A stretch of DNA of 64,000 nt from Grifola frondosa (GCA_001683735.1 LUGG01000013.1:1-64000); one strand, 5' to 3'; shown: positions 23,735 through 34,848, numbered from the stretch's first letter. The notes: a model not told the origin generated them from the sequence alone. Program-made: numbers and translations.

Positions 23735-23742
23735 TATTTATA
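23735..23742 (-). promoter_or_regulatory. TATA box of the 243-aa cargo gene
   Basis: TATAAATA on the minus strand, 42 bp before the ATG at 23693. The spacing matches the other TATA-to-ATG distances in this window (45876 to 45930; 27862 to 27921). Confidence 0.5.
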
Positions 23743-24561
23743 CCTTTTCCTTCTAGTCTTTCCGGATTTATTATACTCACATAACGAACGTTTCTATCAC
23801 TGATCTTTAGCAGTCCTTACGCGGTACACTTGTACTGTATATTCTTTCTTACTCGGTCTATTCTACGCAGGTCGATCGCGTTCTCGGTGTGCCTCATCGG
23901 GGCCGCCTTATCTTGTGATGCTTCCGTGATGCTCTATCTCCCGATACTCCTATTCCTACGGATCTTCAGCGTCTCGCGGAGGCCTCGTCGCCCTCCTTTG
24001 TTTACCCCACACTTTCATTTCCTGACCTCGGTTTACTCCTATGGTCGCGCTTACTCATCCCTTGGCAGCGGTGAGTCACGCGCTGAGATTTGTTGGGGAG
24101 AAAGTGGTCTGACTTCCTATCCTTTTTGCAGATCCTTCTTCCTGCTGGACTCATCCGTCTCACCCCACACCTCATCTGACCAATTCTCGGCCGTTCTTTG
24201 GTGCCGCGGCTCTATCCCTATTCTCCTTATCTGACAGCTTATCTTCTATCTAGGCTCCCCCTCTTGTGGCTCGATTGTGTCCAATCTTCCAGCTCCACAC
24301 ACTACGCTCAGTAGCACTATGTGCACCGGATGCCGCATTCTTCACCGCGCAGCGCTGCGTGGGCTACTTCCGTGAGTCCTATACATTGTTTCCAATCTCT
24401 CTGGCTCAAGTCTCTTCTCCCCAAAGTGTCTCTTTGGCTGACCAAGCAGAAAGCTTGGCCATGTCCCCAAATTTTTGGGTTTCTGACTCTTCGTGAGTCT
24501 TTCTGACTCGTCTTGACTCGTCTTCTGCTTGGTAAGTCCTCACGTGTACCTTATCTGCGGC

Positions 24562-24569
24562 CTATAAAA
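24562..24569 (+). promoter_or_regulatory. TATA-like box before the 24681 ATG
   Basis: CCTATAAAAA lies about 112 bp upstream of ATG 24681, followed by a pyrimidine-rich leader. It supports a plus-strand transcript starting near 24595. Confidence 0.4.
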
Positions 24570-24680
24570 ACGCGCTGATTCTCCGCTAAACCCATTCAGG
24601 CGGGCTCGGTTTTTTATCAAGTTCCCTTCCATTTTCCTTCCATATTTCCATCTCTGGCTCTTGATCCAGCGGACCTATCC

Positions 24681-26046
24681 ATGCCGGGAGCGGGTACGCT
24701 CAACGTTCGCGCCGCGCGGCCCCGACACTGGGCAGCGTCCGCGTTCCTCGCTGTTCTGGTGAGTCCGACATTAATTCTTTGGTTTCTTTGCATGCTGCTG
24801 GCCTTTCTTTACCAGGGCATGGTGCGCTTTTTCGAACTCTCGCACCGGCTCATTGCTCAGCTGTGCAGGCGCGCACCTTCTTGACCGCTCCTTCCGCTGT
24901 ACGGTCTTCAAATTCCCATACTCAATGAGCTCGATTCTTTGTAGGCGCGTCCTTCAATCCCATTTCTCTCTTACTGGCTAACATTCTGTTCCTCTCAGCG
25001 CACTAGCCTCGACGTCAGGTAGCTAACGGGCCAGTCATCGGTATGCCGTTCCCGTTAACCGTTCATTCGTCGCTGATCCTTATTGACCAGGTTGCGCTGC
25101 GCTCAAACGGTTTCTCTGCGACGGCGCACCGCGCAACTATGCGGGCGCACTCCTCAACGTCTCTCCTCCCATTGTACGTTTGTACGTCCCCGTACCCGGT
25201 GAGCGTAATACTCTCCTAAGTACGTCTTCATCATTCTATGCTTGCCGCTGACTTTCTTATCTCATTAGGCCGGGATATCCTCCGAGTGCGTGAACGTTCA
25301 CGCTGCTCGGGCATTCCATACTCGACTCTCTCGTGTGCTGGCCACACCGCGGACTGCTCGAACGTTCGGTTGTGCTGGTGCGCGCGCGTCCGCCACACTG
25401 CATGCTTCGTGTTCGGAGCCGTTGGGCACGTCGCACTCAATCTCTTTTCGGTGAGTTTCTTCCTTCTTCTACACTCTGTACGGGCTACGCTGACGTCTGA
25501 CCTCTCAGCGTCGTGCATTACCCTACCGGCCGGTTCGGGCATGGTACACTCGTTGAGCTCTACATCTATCAGTATGTCCGTCTCTTATTACCTCCCACAT
25601 ACATATGTTCTTATTATCTCGTCCTGTACGCTCTCATTTAGCAGCTGCGGGCCTCGTGCGCTGTTACGCGCGCACGCCGCATGCTCTTCTCTCTGGCCCA
25701 ATGGCCATGCAACTGGGCACATCGTCGCGTTCCGAGCCCTCGCTTGTATCCGCGGCTCCTCGCCGTGGATCGTCGGGGACCATGCGTCGCCCCGCAGTCT
25801 AATCATGACTGCCGGATCCGTTCCCTAGGTACGTGCGATGCCGCTCTTCTTGTCTGGCCTGTCTGCTAATGGCTATTCTCACAGGTCGACCTCTTCGTCT
25901 GCGTCCATCGATGCTATCCTCAATGTGTTCGTCGCGACCCGGTCGCGCTCGACATTTCTATCTTTGGTATGTTCCCTCTCGTTTATAACTGCTTTCTATC
26001 CGTTACTAACTTCCCGTTTCCGTCAGACTTATCAATTTTATATTAA
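24681..26046 (+). CDS. Candidate multi-exon cargo gene, exons unresolved
   Basis: The first exon is probably 24681-24758 (MPGAGTLNVRAARPRHWAAS...) followed by GTGAGT. Downstream, short GC-rich segments bounded by splice signals look exonic: about 25091-25200 (frame with CAALKRFLCDGAPRNYAGAL and PPIVRLYVPVPG), about 25269-25450, about 25640-25826, and a last pair, VDLFVCVHRCYPQCVRRDPV (ending at the GTATGT near 25974) and a terminal exon 26027-26046 with stop TAA. CTAAC branch-like motifs precede several acceptors. I could not join all pieces in one frame, so gene extent is tentative and function unknown. It is antisense to the retrotransposon. Confidence 0.3.
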
Positions 26047-26959
26047 CTGTATATTAATCTTGTATCTTGCTGTATGGTCTCGTTGACCCAATCTCGAACC
26101 GCCCCACAGTCTCGTTAATACTGTAGCCACGGTTTTCCTTATCCACACTTGTATCCACATACTCAGTCCAAATTGTATCCCGATGATATGCGGCATTTAA
26201 CCTTGTAAACATTTCGCGTCATCGACAATTTGATCATGCATGATGTAGTCAAATGGATCTATGATCTTCGTGCCTATCCCGAATTTAACAACCAAATTTC
26301 TATCTGGGTCTATTACCTTTGCAATTGTATTTTATTTGATGTGCATTGACCTCGATGCGCTAGCTTGCCTGTCCCTGAGTTTCCTGTTTCTTGTTTGACA
26401 TTCTGACTTTTTGATTTGGCCTCATGCCTTGCCCATTGCTCTCATGGCATATGCCGCAACTACACATGATTCTGGCCTGAAATCTAGTCCAAGTAATGTC
26501 TCATCCTGTTATATGTAATCTGATCCTTTCCTGTGCCTATATCTTGCATCCCTGGTTAACACATCATAATACAATCCGGTGACCAATATGACCAAGATTT
26601 TCCTGTTGGGTGCTCTGTTCCTAAATACTATTCTAAGAAGTTCGCGGCCTTATCAGCTGAGCTGACAGTGCACTCCGCACCAAACTCCTTAATCATGACT
26701 TGATTCGTGACTCTTTGCCTGATTGCCTTTTGTTTGAATACATAAATTTGTATTCCAAAACAAAAGACAATCAAGTAAAATTTCGTGGCTCTCTATTTGG
26801 TAAGTATAGCTTCCTGTAATCATGCTTGTCCTGGGTACACCTTCACCCAATGGATCCTGTTCATTAATAACTTTGGGTTTTCTTCCAACTGCCAATTATT
26901 TAAGCTTCTAATCACTACTGGATGGTTCAGCACAAATGCGAGCTTGATTTGACCTCAAG

Positions 26960-27340
26960 TAGTGTTGCTGCAGCTAAGTCAGGCCTAAATGATATATGAC
27001 TCATAACTTGTGCAGTTTTTCAGATATCAAAGTGATCTTACACTCATTTTGTAGCCTATATATAGCCGCATACTCTTGCCACATATCAAAATGGTAGACC
27101 TTGTATTGATGGAGATATGGCCAAAAAGCCAATTGCAAAGTCCGACTTTGTAGTCAGCTTTTTTATCAATGTAACTGAAATTGAAATACATTCAAGATTA
27201 TTATGCAAATGGTGGTGTTACATTCAAATACATATACATCTTGGCTATTAATTTAAATTAAGATCATGTCATTATCTGTAAAACTCACATCAGAATGTCT
27301 AAAAAGCTGAAACAGGTGTGACTAAGCCATGGCAACACTA
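26960..27340 (+). mobile_element. hAT-type MITE, 381 bp, copy 1
   Basis: Starts TAGTGTTGC and ends GCAACACTA. Imperfect inverted termini of about 25 bp pair the left end with the TAAGCCATGGCAACACTA end. It is flanked by a perfect 8-bp target duplication ACCTCAAG (26952-26959 and 27341-27348). There is no coding capacity. Eight-base duplications and TAGTGTTG-type ends are hAT hallmarks. A second 381-bp copy lies inverted at 41337-41717. This copy inserted into the cargo region. Confidence 0.92.
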
Positions 27341-27861
27341 ACCTCAAGTCGATACATGGTAAGTAAACTGAATTACTTTTCTGAGCCTTGCTAACAAGTC
27401 TTGTGGACCAAGTTAATATCTTCATTACCAGATTAATTTCCTAATTTTCTTTCCTGTGAATGGGTGCCATTTTAATTTGAATATACATTGACCTCGACGT
27501 TTTCCTGGTTTACCACTGGGTTTTCAAGAGTTCAGACCCAATACTAACTACCTGAATTGACTGTATGCATTGCCCATAGCTCTCATGGCTTATGCCGCAA
27601 CCTGCATTTCCGAGTCCGAAATTCACGGAGTAGTCCTAAGTATGTTCTGCAAACATTCTTGCCCCATCGGGTACTATCATCAATATCCTGTTACGCCCCT
27701 GGTATATACATCAAACCCAATTCCTTGTCCTGTTACTTGGTTCCTGATTTCCTAATCTGATCTGGTAATATTAACTTTGTTTATCGCCACCTTAACGACT
27801 CGTCGGTTAGCATTGCTGCATCCATCAAATTCTATGAGGTAAGTGCTGTCAAGGCTTGGCC

Positions 27862-27868
27862 TATATAA
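27862..27868 (+). promoter_or_regulatory. TATA box of the 59-aa spliced gene
   Basis: TATATAA lies 53 bp upstream of ATG 27921, on the strand opposite to the retrotransposon genes. Confidence 0.65.
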
Positions 27869-27920
27869 TGGCAGTGGGATTTCCTTTTGGTTCAATCCCT
27901 TCTTGAACCTCTACATCGAT

Positions 27921-28283
27921 ATGCCGCCTTACGAAGTAAGTTCCTTTCGATCATTTTCGATCTTGATCGATCGGCTAATGTTAATCTACATTTCAGATCA
28001 ACTCGTCTGTTAACTTCTTTGAAGACGGAACCGTTCAGACCGGAAAAATCGTTGCTGTTGAAACTATCGATGTAAGTCTTCTTTAAATTATTTTCTGAAC
28101 ATCTTCTTTTCTAATACATGTCATCGTCGAATAGGGAGTGGGTGTGGTGACCATCCAAGTTGGTAATATGGACACTCCCCCAGTTCAACTGCCGTGAGTT
28201 ATTCTCGTCTTCTTTTTCTATAGTTATCTAACTTGATTCCTCGATATTCTAGGATGATGAGTGTGTTCCCTGCTAGCACCTAG
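27921..28283 (+). CDS. 59-aa four-exon gene, antisense in the Gypsy element
   Basis: Exons are 27921-27935, 27997-28071, 28135-28193 and 28253-28283. All three introns (61, 63 and 59 bp) begin GTAAGT, GTAAGT or GTGAGT and end CAG, TAG and TAG, and the phases join to exactly 60 codons including the stop. The product starts MPPYE, continues with NFFEDGTVQTGKIVAVETID and VVTIQVGNMDTPPVQL, and ends SVFPAST. The alternating beta-type pattern suggests a small beta-sheet fold. It has no signal peptide, cysteines or membrane segment. A TATA box precedes it. I do not recognise the family. Because it runs antisense to the element, its introns would not be spliced out of the element's own genomic RNA. 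Confidence 0.7.
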
Positions 28284-28496
28284 AATAGTTCGTATACAAA
28301 TCCTGGCTCTATAAATATCCTGCTATTTCTTGTTTTTGTAACTTTTCACAATCCAATATGAATCCGGTCTGATCAATGCTTGCATTCTCTTTCTGGTAAC
28401 CTGCTTCAAATTATCTCTGGGTTTTCTTTCTTTATCTTGATCTGATATCCTGACTATTCCTACATTCTCTTCACAGGTGACTTGGGTACTCCTCCT

Positions 28497-31400
28497 TTAA
28501 AGGTTGTCCAAATCCCAATCATTAGTTCCTAGCTCCTGTTTCCATTTGACGTATAGGTCTTCTTCTGAGCATACTATTGGATCAATATCATTGGTACATT
28601 CTTGATCATTAGTTTGCGAACCCTGATCCCGTGTCTTGTTTTGATCTGGTTTAGGGTCTTCCACAATGATTTCTGATGTATTGGCTTCTACAGTATCTTT
28701 CTGAGACTTTCGCAAGTTTTCTTGGGTGAATACCATATGAAGAACTGCATGACCTTCACGTCGTTTTCCATTAACAGTCATTTTGACATCTTGTAATAAA
28801 TATTGCTGCTCTTTAACACTTGGTAAGTTAGAGTTAGGCTCTTCCTGAATTGTCCGAGCATTCTTCACTGAAATGTTGGTTATTGGAAAAGCAACATCAT
28901 CTACTGCTTGTCCTACTTGAAATTGGTAGGTTGTTCGCATGTTGTGATATAATCGTTGATTCTCCATTTCAACCCATCTATCATATTCAGTGTACTCCTT
29001 CAAATCTTCAGATTCTGCTGGATCATTAGAGTCATCGTCCCAGCATCCAGGGTCATTGAGATCTGTTGGTCCTACTAATTGTGCACCATCTGTGGCTTCC
29101 CATCGATAAACAGGTATCTCTTCTGAATCTCGTTTCAGTAGATCTGATAACTGCCGTTCCAACCTTTGGGCTTCTGTGGTATTTGATTTTTCTATTTTTT
29201 GTTCTGCTGATAATAATGCACAAAGTCGTAAAGTCCGATCAAGTACAGCTCTCTGAATTCCTGGGCTTGTAATCAATATCTCATAAGTGTTGATTCCATG
29301 ATAGTCTCGGAGTCCTACAAACACTCCTTCAGGTTTGTGACTTAGGCTGAATTCATTCTTCCATTGCCATGGTCGGCCAAGGAGTCCTGGTACAGCTAAA
29401 CCTTCTATGATATACAAGGTTGCTTGAGTATCAACATGGCCTATGGTCAGGGTTACATCCCAAGCTCCAATACAGGTAAGGGGATTTCCTGATATGTCCC
29501 TAATGATAACTCCTTTTCCTATTTCACGACTTGTTCCTCTTGCTGACTTCCATACATTTGCATTTACACAGTCGATTTGTGATCCCGTATCAACTACAAA
29601 TGGAATAACTGTGTGTCCTGCATACATGTGAAGTACAATCATAGGATCAAGGTGAGACCATGGTCCAATTGTCAATCCATCATAACAGGTAGGTCCGACT
29701 TGAGCTACTTGGGGAACTACGTCAGGTTTCAGTCCTTCAGCAGTTAACATCATTAGATGAGTATCAACAGGTCGTCCAAGTAAACGACCAAGTTTCCCCA
29801 TGTTCTTTCTAGAGTGCGGGTATAATTGCACAATGGCATGTCCATTGCAATGAACATCTCGGAAGAAGAATTGCGCATCCCGAATAAGAAAGGTCTGAGC
29901 CCCATAATCTGCCATTTCATCCTTTATGAATTCTACACCATTGTCTGCCATCAAGGTACTTGCTCCAATCTTTCTTGTCTTGTCTGTTCTAAAGTCCTCC
30001 ATCTGGGTGGTTAACAGAGACTGATACATGGCCATCTCTCGGCTTTGCCGGCGATACATATGATTCAGCTGCCCATTGGCTTTCTTCCCTATTGTAATCT
30101 TCCTGAATTCTGAGGCTAGACTCTCCTTATCTGATTCTTCATCTGCATCTGTACTTTCTTCATCTGAATCTGTCTCTGTATAGTCCTCTATATCTGAACT
30201 GTACTCTTCTTCACTCTTGACACTCTTCTCAGAGCTCTTGTCACTATCATCATTATCAGCTACTGACTCAATCCTGGACAATGTCTCGGGTTGCTTTGGA
30301 GCTTTCTCCTCAACAATAGTTGCAAATGAGGCTGCACTTCCTATGTCTTCATGTGATGACACAAAGACTTCAGAATCAGGATGTCCTGGAGGCCCTCTGA
30401 AGGTAAGGAAAGTTCCTTCATCCCTCTCACGTATCCCTACACCAAAGGCTCGTTGCCATGGCCTACCTAATAATCCTTCGAATGGAGGGTTAGGTGCCAC
30501 ATATGCATTAAACCTAGTGTTTATGTGTCCAAATTTCAGAGGTACATCACTAACAAGACCTAGTAAGTCTCCTGTGCCACCATTTGCATCATTTATGCTA
30601 ATAGCACGGGACTTGTCCATGGGCCTTTGCACAATAGACTTCCAGATCCTTTCACTGATTATATTCAACTGGGATCCTGTGTCAATGATAAAGTTCACTG
30701 GCTTCTCATTGCAGTCCATGGTCAACCGGATAAGAGGTGATCGGGTCTCATTTATTCCTGAGATTAAATCTGCTGTAAATCCAGATACCAAGTGTGCTGC
30801 TGGTCCTGTCCCTGGTTCTATCTTCTTGACCTTCAAGGCATTCTGCAATTGCTGTGACACCTCCTTGGATACTCCAAATAGTTCTCCAACTGATATTGTG
30901 AAAGGAATATTCAGAATCCTATTCATAATATTTGATGCGTCCACTTCCTGGCTAATTGCTGATGTCTTGTTTGGTCCTCGGTTCTTTTCTACAGTCTTAT
31001 CTGGCTGATTTCGAAGCATGCGAGCCATTGCTGGGTCATCAACCATTTCCGCATCATTATCAGGATTGAATGATCTTTGCTGGACTTCGAAAGGACGTTC
31101 CTTGAAATGGGGATATGAACTTGATGCTGATGGCTGTGGCTTATAAGCAGTAGTATGTGGTGGAGTCTCTTTCTCTTTTCCTTTACTGGGAAGAGATGGT
31201 CTAGTACTTTCATATGGCTGCTTTCGATAGGTCCGAGCTTCCTTTGAAGTCTTCTCAGCTGGTAAAACCATAACCTCTGCATCTGATTCATCTTCTGACT
31301 CTACAAGAGCCTTCCCATAGGTTACAAAATGAACCTGAGGCACAGCATCCTTGATGGCTTGCACCCAGTTCTCTGCTCCATTTCGCTGAATAATGTTTCC

Positions 31401-32819
31401 ATTTTTATCAGTAAATCGTCCTCGGTAATCCTTAAGGAGATGTCCTTTGGACATCAAATCCTGGATCTTTGGGCAATTTCCCATGATATGTCCTTGCTCT
31501 CCACATCCATAACATCCTAGTCCTGATGGTGGTGGGAATCTTCCAGGTGAGAACCGATTAGGATCTGGTCTTTCAAATCTTGGTGGTCCTGCTGGCTGAG
31601 CTGGTCTTCCAAAGGGTGCTGCCTGATTAATATGGGGAAGAGGCAAGCATCTTGTAACCAATGGGTTTATGTGGATGCCTTCAAGAATAAAATCCCATAT
31701 TGCGGATCGTTTACAGACAGCTTAGTCATTTGCTTAACTAGCTTATCTATTTCTGATTCCTCTGATTCTTTTGGGATTCCTTCACGACTCTTCCAATGCT
31801 CTTCTTCAACTTAGGTGCTGGCTCCATTGGCCGAGTCACCTCTTCATCATCATCGTGTCACTATCATCATATACCTTCTTCGGCTTAACTCTTGATTTTC
31901 TTGCTGGCTGTCTCCTAGCCTTCCTAGCTGGGGCTATCCTTTCATCATCACTTGCTTCATCATCTGAATCTTCTATCCTGCTATCATGCTTGAAGATATC
32001 CTCAGTTCCAAGTCTTTCTGTGTCGAAACGATCTGGGCCTAACAATCCTTCAGCTGCTTGCTGAATCATAGCTGGCTGGAATGGTTCTGACATATCATGC
32101 ATAGGGTGGAGAGCTAAGATCCTAACTTCCAATCTTTTTCTGAATGAAGGAGGTAATCCTATCCACAGGTAATATGCATAATCATCCTCAGTAAGCTTTG
32201 CCTGACCTCGGAGCCATCCTGCAATTCGGATGAATTTCCTAAGGTATCGTCTCCAATCTTTCAATTCATGAATTGACTCTCTTCTAAATTGAGCTGAAAA
32301 TGCCTGGAGGTCCTTAAGTCTGAATCTCTTAGACTCCAGATCTGCATTGAAGTATATGATCACATTAGATCGTAACTCATCCCAATTGCCTTCTCTGTAA
32401 CTTGAAAATCCTTCAATCGTCTCTCTGACCCTTCGCGAGCAGTAATCTGTGACAAATTCGCATTTTTCTGCTGTGGTCAGGTGATGAAGAGCTGCCAGCT
32501 TTTCAAAGTGGCGTAGAAATGGGTGCACTTCTGCTGCCTCTCCTCTGAATAGCTTTGGGGCATTCTTTGTTCCTTCAACTGGCATATCCATTGCAGACCT
32601 ACTACTGAATCCACTTATGGAAAACTGAGTATCTGATAATGGACTACGTTCATTCGGGGGATCACGATGATCCGTGTACATCCTGGTAACCTTTGGTAAC
32701 AAGGCCTGACTTGGGTTCTTATCTGAATCTGCAATATCCAGGTTTGTCTCCAGATTTCGTTCTAATTGACTTTTGGGCTTATTGAATTTACTTCCACACC
32801 CCCTCGCGGTGGGCTCCAA
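28497..32819 (-). pseudogene. Gypsy gag with zinc knuckle and two retropepsin domains
   Basis: Gag capsid-like region 32681-31840: KLFRGEAAEVHPFLRHFEKL, DYCSRRVRETIEGF, FRLKDLQAFSAQFRRESIHE and AGWLRGQAKLTEDDYAYYLW. A frame change follows (about 31690-31800, where DKLVKQMTKLSVNDPQYGIL continues), and another near 31660, before an uninterrupted stretch of about 1050 codons to 28497. That stretch has a CCHC zinc knuckle CYGCGEQGHIMGNC (about 31470-31515), a first aspartic protease with NFIIDTGSQLNIISERIW (about 30680) and GLLGRPWQRAF, and a second with PFVVDTGSQIDCVNANVW (about 29590) and GLLGRPWQWKN. Acidic linkers separate them. The first ATG of the gag frame is at 32681. Without the frame breaks this would be one gag-protease polyprotein. 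Confidence 0.9.
32801..32818 (-). other. Primer-binding site candidate
   Basis: In element sense, six bases (AAGAGT) after the end of the 5' LTR there is TGGAGCCCACCGCGAGGG, starting with the TGG expected for pairing with a tRNA CCA end. The priming tRNA was not identified. Confidence 0.45.
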
Positions 32820-32824
32820 CTCTT

Positions 32825-34844
32825 TGTAAGGGGTTATTGACGTACGTGAGAGTTCCTGTCTGAGAATAAATTTCTAACACAAGAATTTGTTCACAAAAGG
32901 ATTTATTTTTCAAGCAAGGGGTTCAGCAAAACTGAATTATAAGCAGCAAGAAATTTAAAAGCCTTCAATACTTCAATGTGCACCAAGCGTGACGGGTTTT
33001 CCTACTTTTCCGGTCAGAGGCTCAGCCGAGTCCGGAAATCCGAGATTTATTAAATATATAAGATTCAGGTACGTAGATTCCAAATGAATGTCAGGGATAT
33101 TACTTGCTAACACTTGCGACTTCAATTCCTGGTCTTGTGAGAGTGCTCAACCTAGCCTACTGTCCTGTAGGGTCCTTGAGTCTTCCTGCCTGGGTCTGTA
33201 CTTTCAGAGCACTTGTCTGAACAGTCAAACAGCCCAAGAAACTTCTTGTCTTCGAACTTAAACTTGCACTTTCCTTACGCCGCAATCTGCTGTCTTGCTA
33301 CTGAGAATATTCTACTGCAGAGTACTCAACCTATCCTACTTTCCTTGTAGGGTCCTTGAGATGCTCTTCTTGGACTTGTACTACCAGAGCTCAGTCTGGT
33401 CAGGTGACAATCCAAGGTGAAATTCACACAGAAGGAGAGGGCACACAGATGTCTGGGGTGAAAGTGGATAAAAACTATATTGCTCTCAGGGGGGCAGTTT
33501 GGCCTGCTTTTATACCCTGAGGAAATGAAATTCCTGGAAATGACTCACTCTGACTCCCCCTGACTCATTTCTGGGTTGCCTTACTAATCCACCTCAAATC
33601 CTGACTAATCACGACTGATCATGATTATCCATGGTCAATCCTAATTGGTCCTGACTTGGCTTTTCTGAATTAGTGCTGACAAATCAGAGTTCATCTGAGG
33701 TCATCTGATCATGTCTTAGTCATGGAACATTCTAAACTATGTTACAAAAGTATCAAAACTACGAATTCAGTACAAAGTCTTCCTAACTAAGCTTATTTCT
33801 ACACTAAATCTTTCAATTCTATTTATATCTCCTACTTTTCTCCTTATCTCCACATCTAGGCCTTGTCTAGATGGTCTGGGCTCATGATCTAGGTGGTCAT
33901 GTGATTGATCTGGACCTGTCTGGGCTTGCAAAATGGGGTTACAACTGATAACACTCCAAATTTGAGGGTGTCTTTTGACAAGCCTGGGTCGTATTGAGTT
34001 TCTTGACAAGGGCTAGGCCATTCTGGAACTTAGCTAGAACATGTAGACTGGTCTGGACCTTGTCTAGGTCCTTCCATTGTAACTTCTCAAGTCATGTAGT
34101 TCCTTCTTATAATCATTCTTATGTAATGTCCTTAACAAAAGATGCATATTTTGACTTGAAATAATGTGAGCTGAGTGCTGATTGGTGGGAAAATGGATAC
34201 ATTGTCATGTGACCTAATTCTTCCATCCATGTCCCTCATAGATCAGTAGAAAGTCATCCATCAGTCTCGCATCTCCTGCTTGCAGCATGTTCTTCGGCAA
34301 TTCGACTATATCGCTGTTCGGCTTCAACATTCCTCTGCGATGAGCAATGTTCCAAATGATCCATGCATCCAACCATTCAAACATGGCTAGAATGGAATAG
34401 GGAATGCCCACTGCAACTTCCTGGGTGCCTGTGTAATGCTCCACAGCAACAATGACTCGAGTCTCCTGAAATTGAAGGATGCGGGTGATTCGTCCTGTAA
34501 ACTCGATGTTGGGTCCCAAAAGACGAAGGGGACCAGAAAAATAGATTGGGATAAGATGATCCTGGACTGGATCGAGGATGAGGATATGTTTACGAGTCTG
34601 TCGATGCACCCGATAGTAGGGAACCTGAGTATCACGAGGGTACGAAATTGCCTGCATGATGGTGATGGACAGGAACAAGAATGCCTGGGAACGGTTGAAC
34701 AGAGTTGTGCTTTATTTATGAGTATAAGCACGTGACCACGTTCCCGATTTGATGTCCCATGTCATGTTACTTATTGATGACAGGATGTGCAAAATTGATG
34801 TTATTTTGCCATGTCCAGGTACCAAACACATTTGGTGCGTGACA
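32825..34844 (-). repeat. 5' LTR of the Gypsy element
   Basis: This is 2020 bp, the pair of 15290-17310. TATA-like CATAAATAAA on the minus strand at about 34711-34720 marks the probable promoter near the LTR's outer edge. It contains the frame 34657-34214. Confidence 0.95.
34214..34657 (-). CDS. LTR-encoded 147-aa ORF (5' LTR copy)
   Basis: Same frame as 17124-16681, starting MQAISYPRDT from ATG 34657. Here it would be the first frame downstream of the element's promoter, about 1.4 kb before the primer-binding site, so it would lie in the transcript leader ahead of gag. No motif recognised. Confidence 0.45.
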   Translation of the reverse strand: MQAISYPRDTQVPYYRVHRQTRKHILILDPVQDHLIPIYFSGPLRLLGPNIEFTGRITRILQFQETRVIVAVEHYTGTQEVAVGIPYSILAMFEWLDAWIIWNIAHRRGMLKPNSDIVELPKNMLQAGDARLMDDFLLIYEGHGWKN

Positions 34845-34848
34845 GCGT

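Larger units (their letters stand above)
21870..28490. other. Cargo region inside the Gypsy element
   Basis: About 6.6 kb lies between the gag-protease end and the pol linker, where Ty3/Gypsy elements normally have no extra DNA. 21870-26100 is clearly GC-richer than the flanking element and dotted with fungal splice signals (GTGAGT, GTACGT, GTATGT; CTAAC; CAG) on the plus strand. 26100-28490 is AT-rich and contains a MITE, a degenerate direct repeat (about 26330-26470 and 27475-27600) and a small spliced gene. At least two units carry their own TATA box. I see no terminal repeats or target duplication at its borders, so I cannot say whether it travelled with the element or was inserted afterwards. 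Confidence 0.65.
15290..34844 (-). mobile_element. 19.6-kb Ty3/Gypsy LTR retrotransposon with cargo
   Basis: The two LTRs are 15290-17310 and 32825-34844. Each begins TGTAAGG and ends GTGACA, and they are flanked by the 4-bp duplication GCGT (15286-15289 and 34845-34848). Coding sense is the minus strand, so the right LTR is the 5' LTR. Order in sense direction: 5' LTR, primer-binding site, gag-protease (32819-28497), about 6.6 kb of unrelated DNA (28490-21870), reverse transcriptase-RNase H-integrase (21870-17497), purine tract, 3' LTR. The integrase lies after RNase H, which places it in Ty3/Gypsy (Metaviridae-like) rather than Copia. By eye the LTRs differ at only about a dozen small sites, so insertion is recent, yet pol carries many frame breaks. 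The element sits inside gene Y. Confidence 0.95.

Noticed and set aside
30217..31008. Long plus-strand frame of 263 codons
   Set aside because: It is the antisense of the gag-protease polyprotein, whose zinc knuckle and DTGSQ motif are unambiguous on the minus strand.
15290..34844. Copia or LINE identity for the large element
   Set aside because: Integrase lies downstream of RNase H and the LTRs have TG..CA ends with a short duplication, which fits Ty3/Gypsy.
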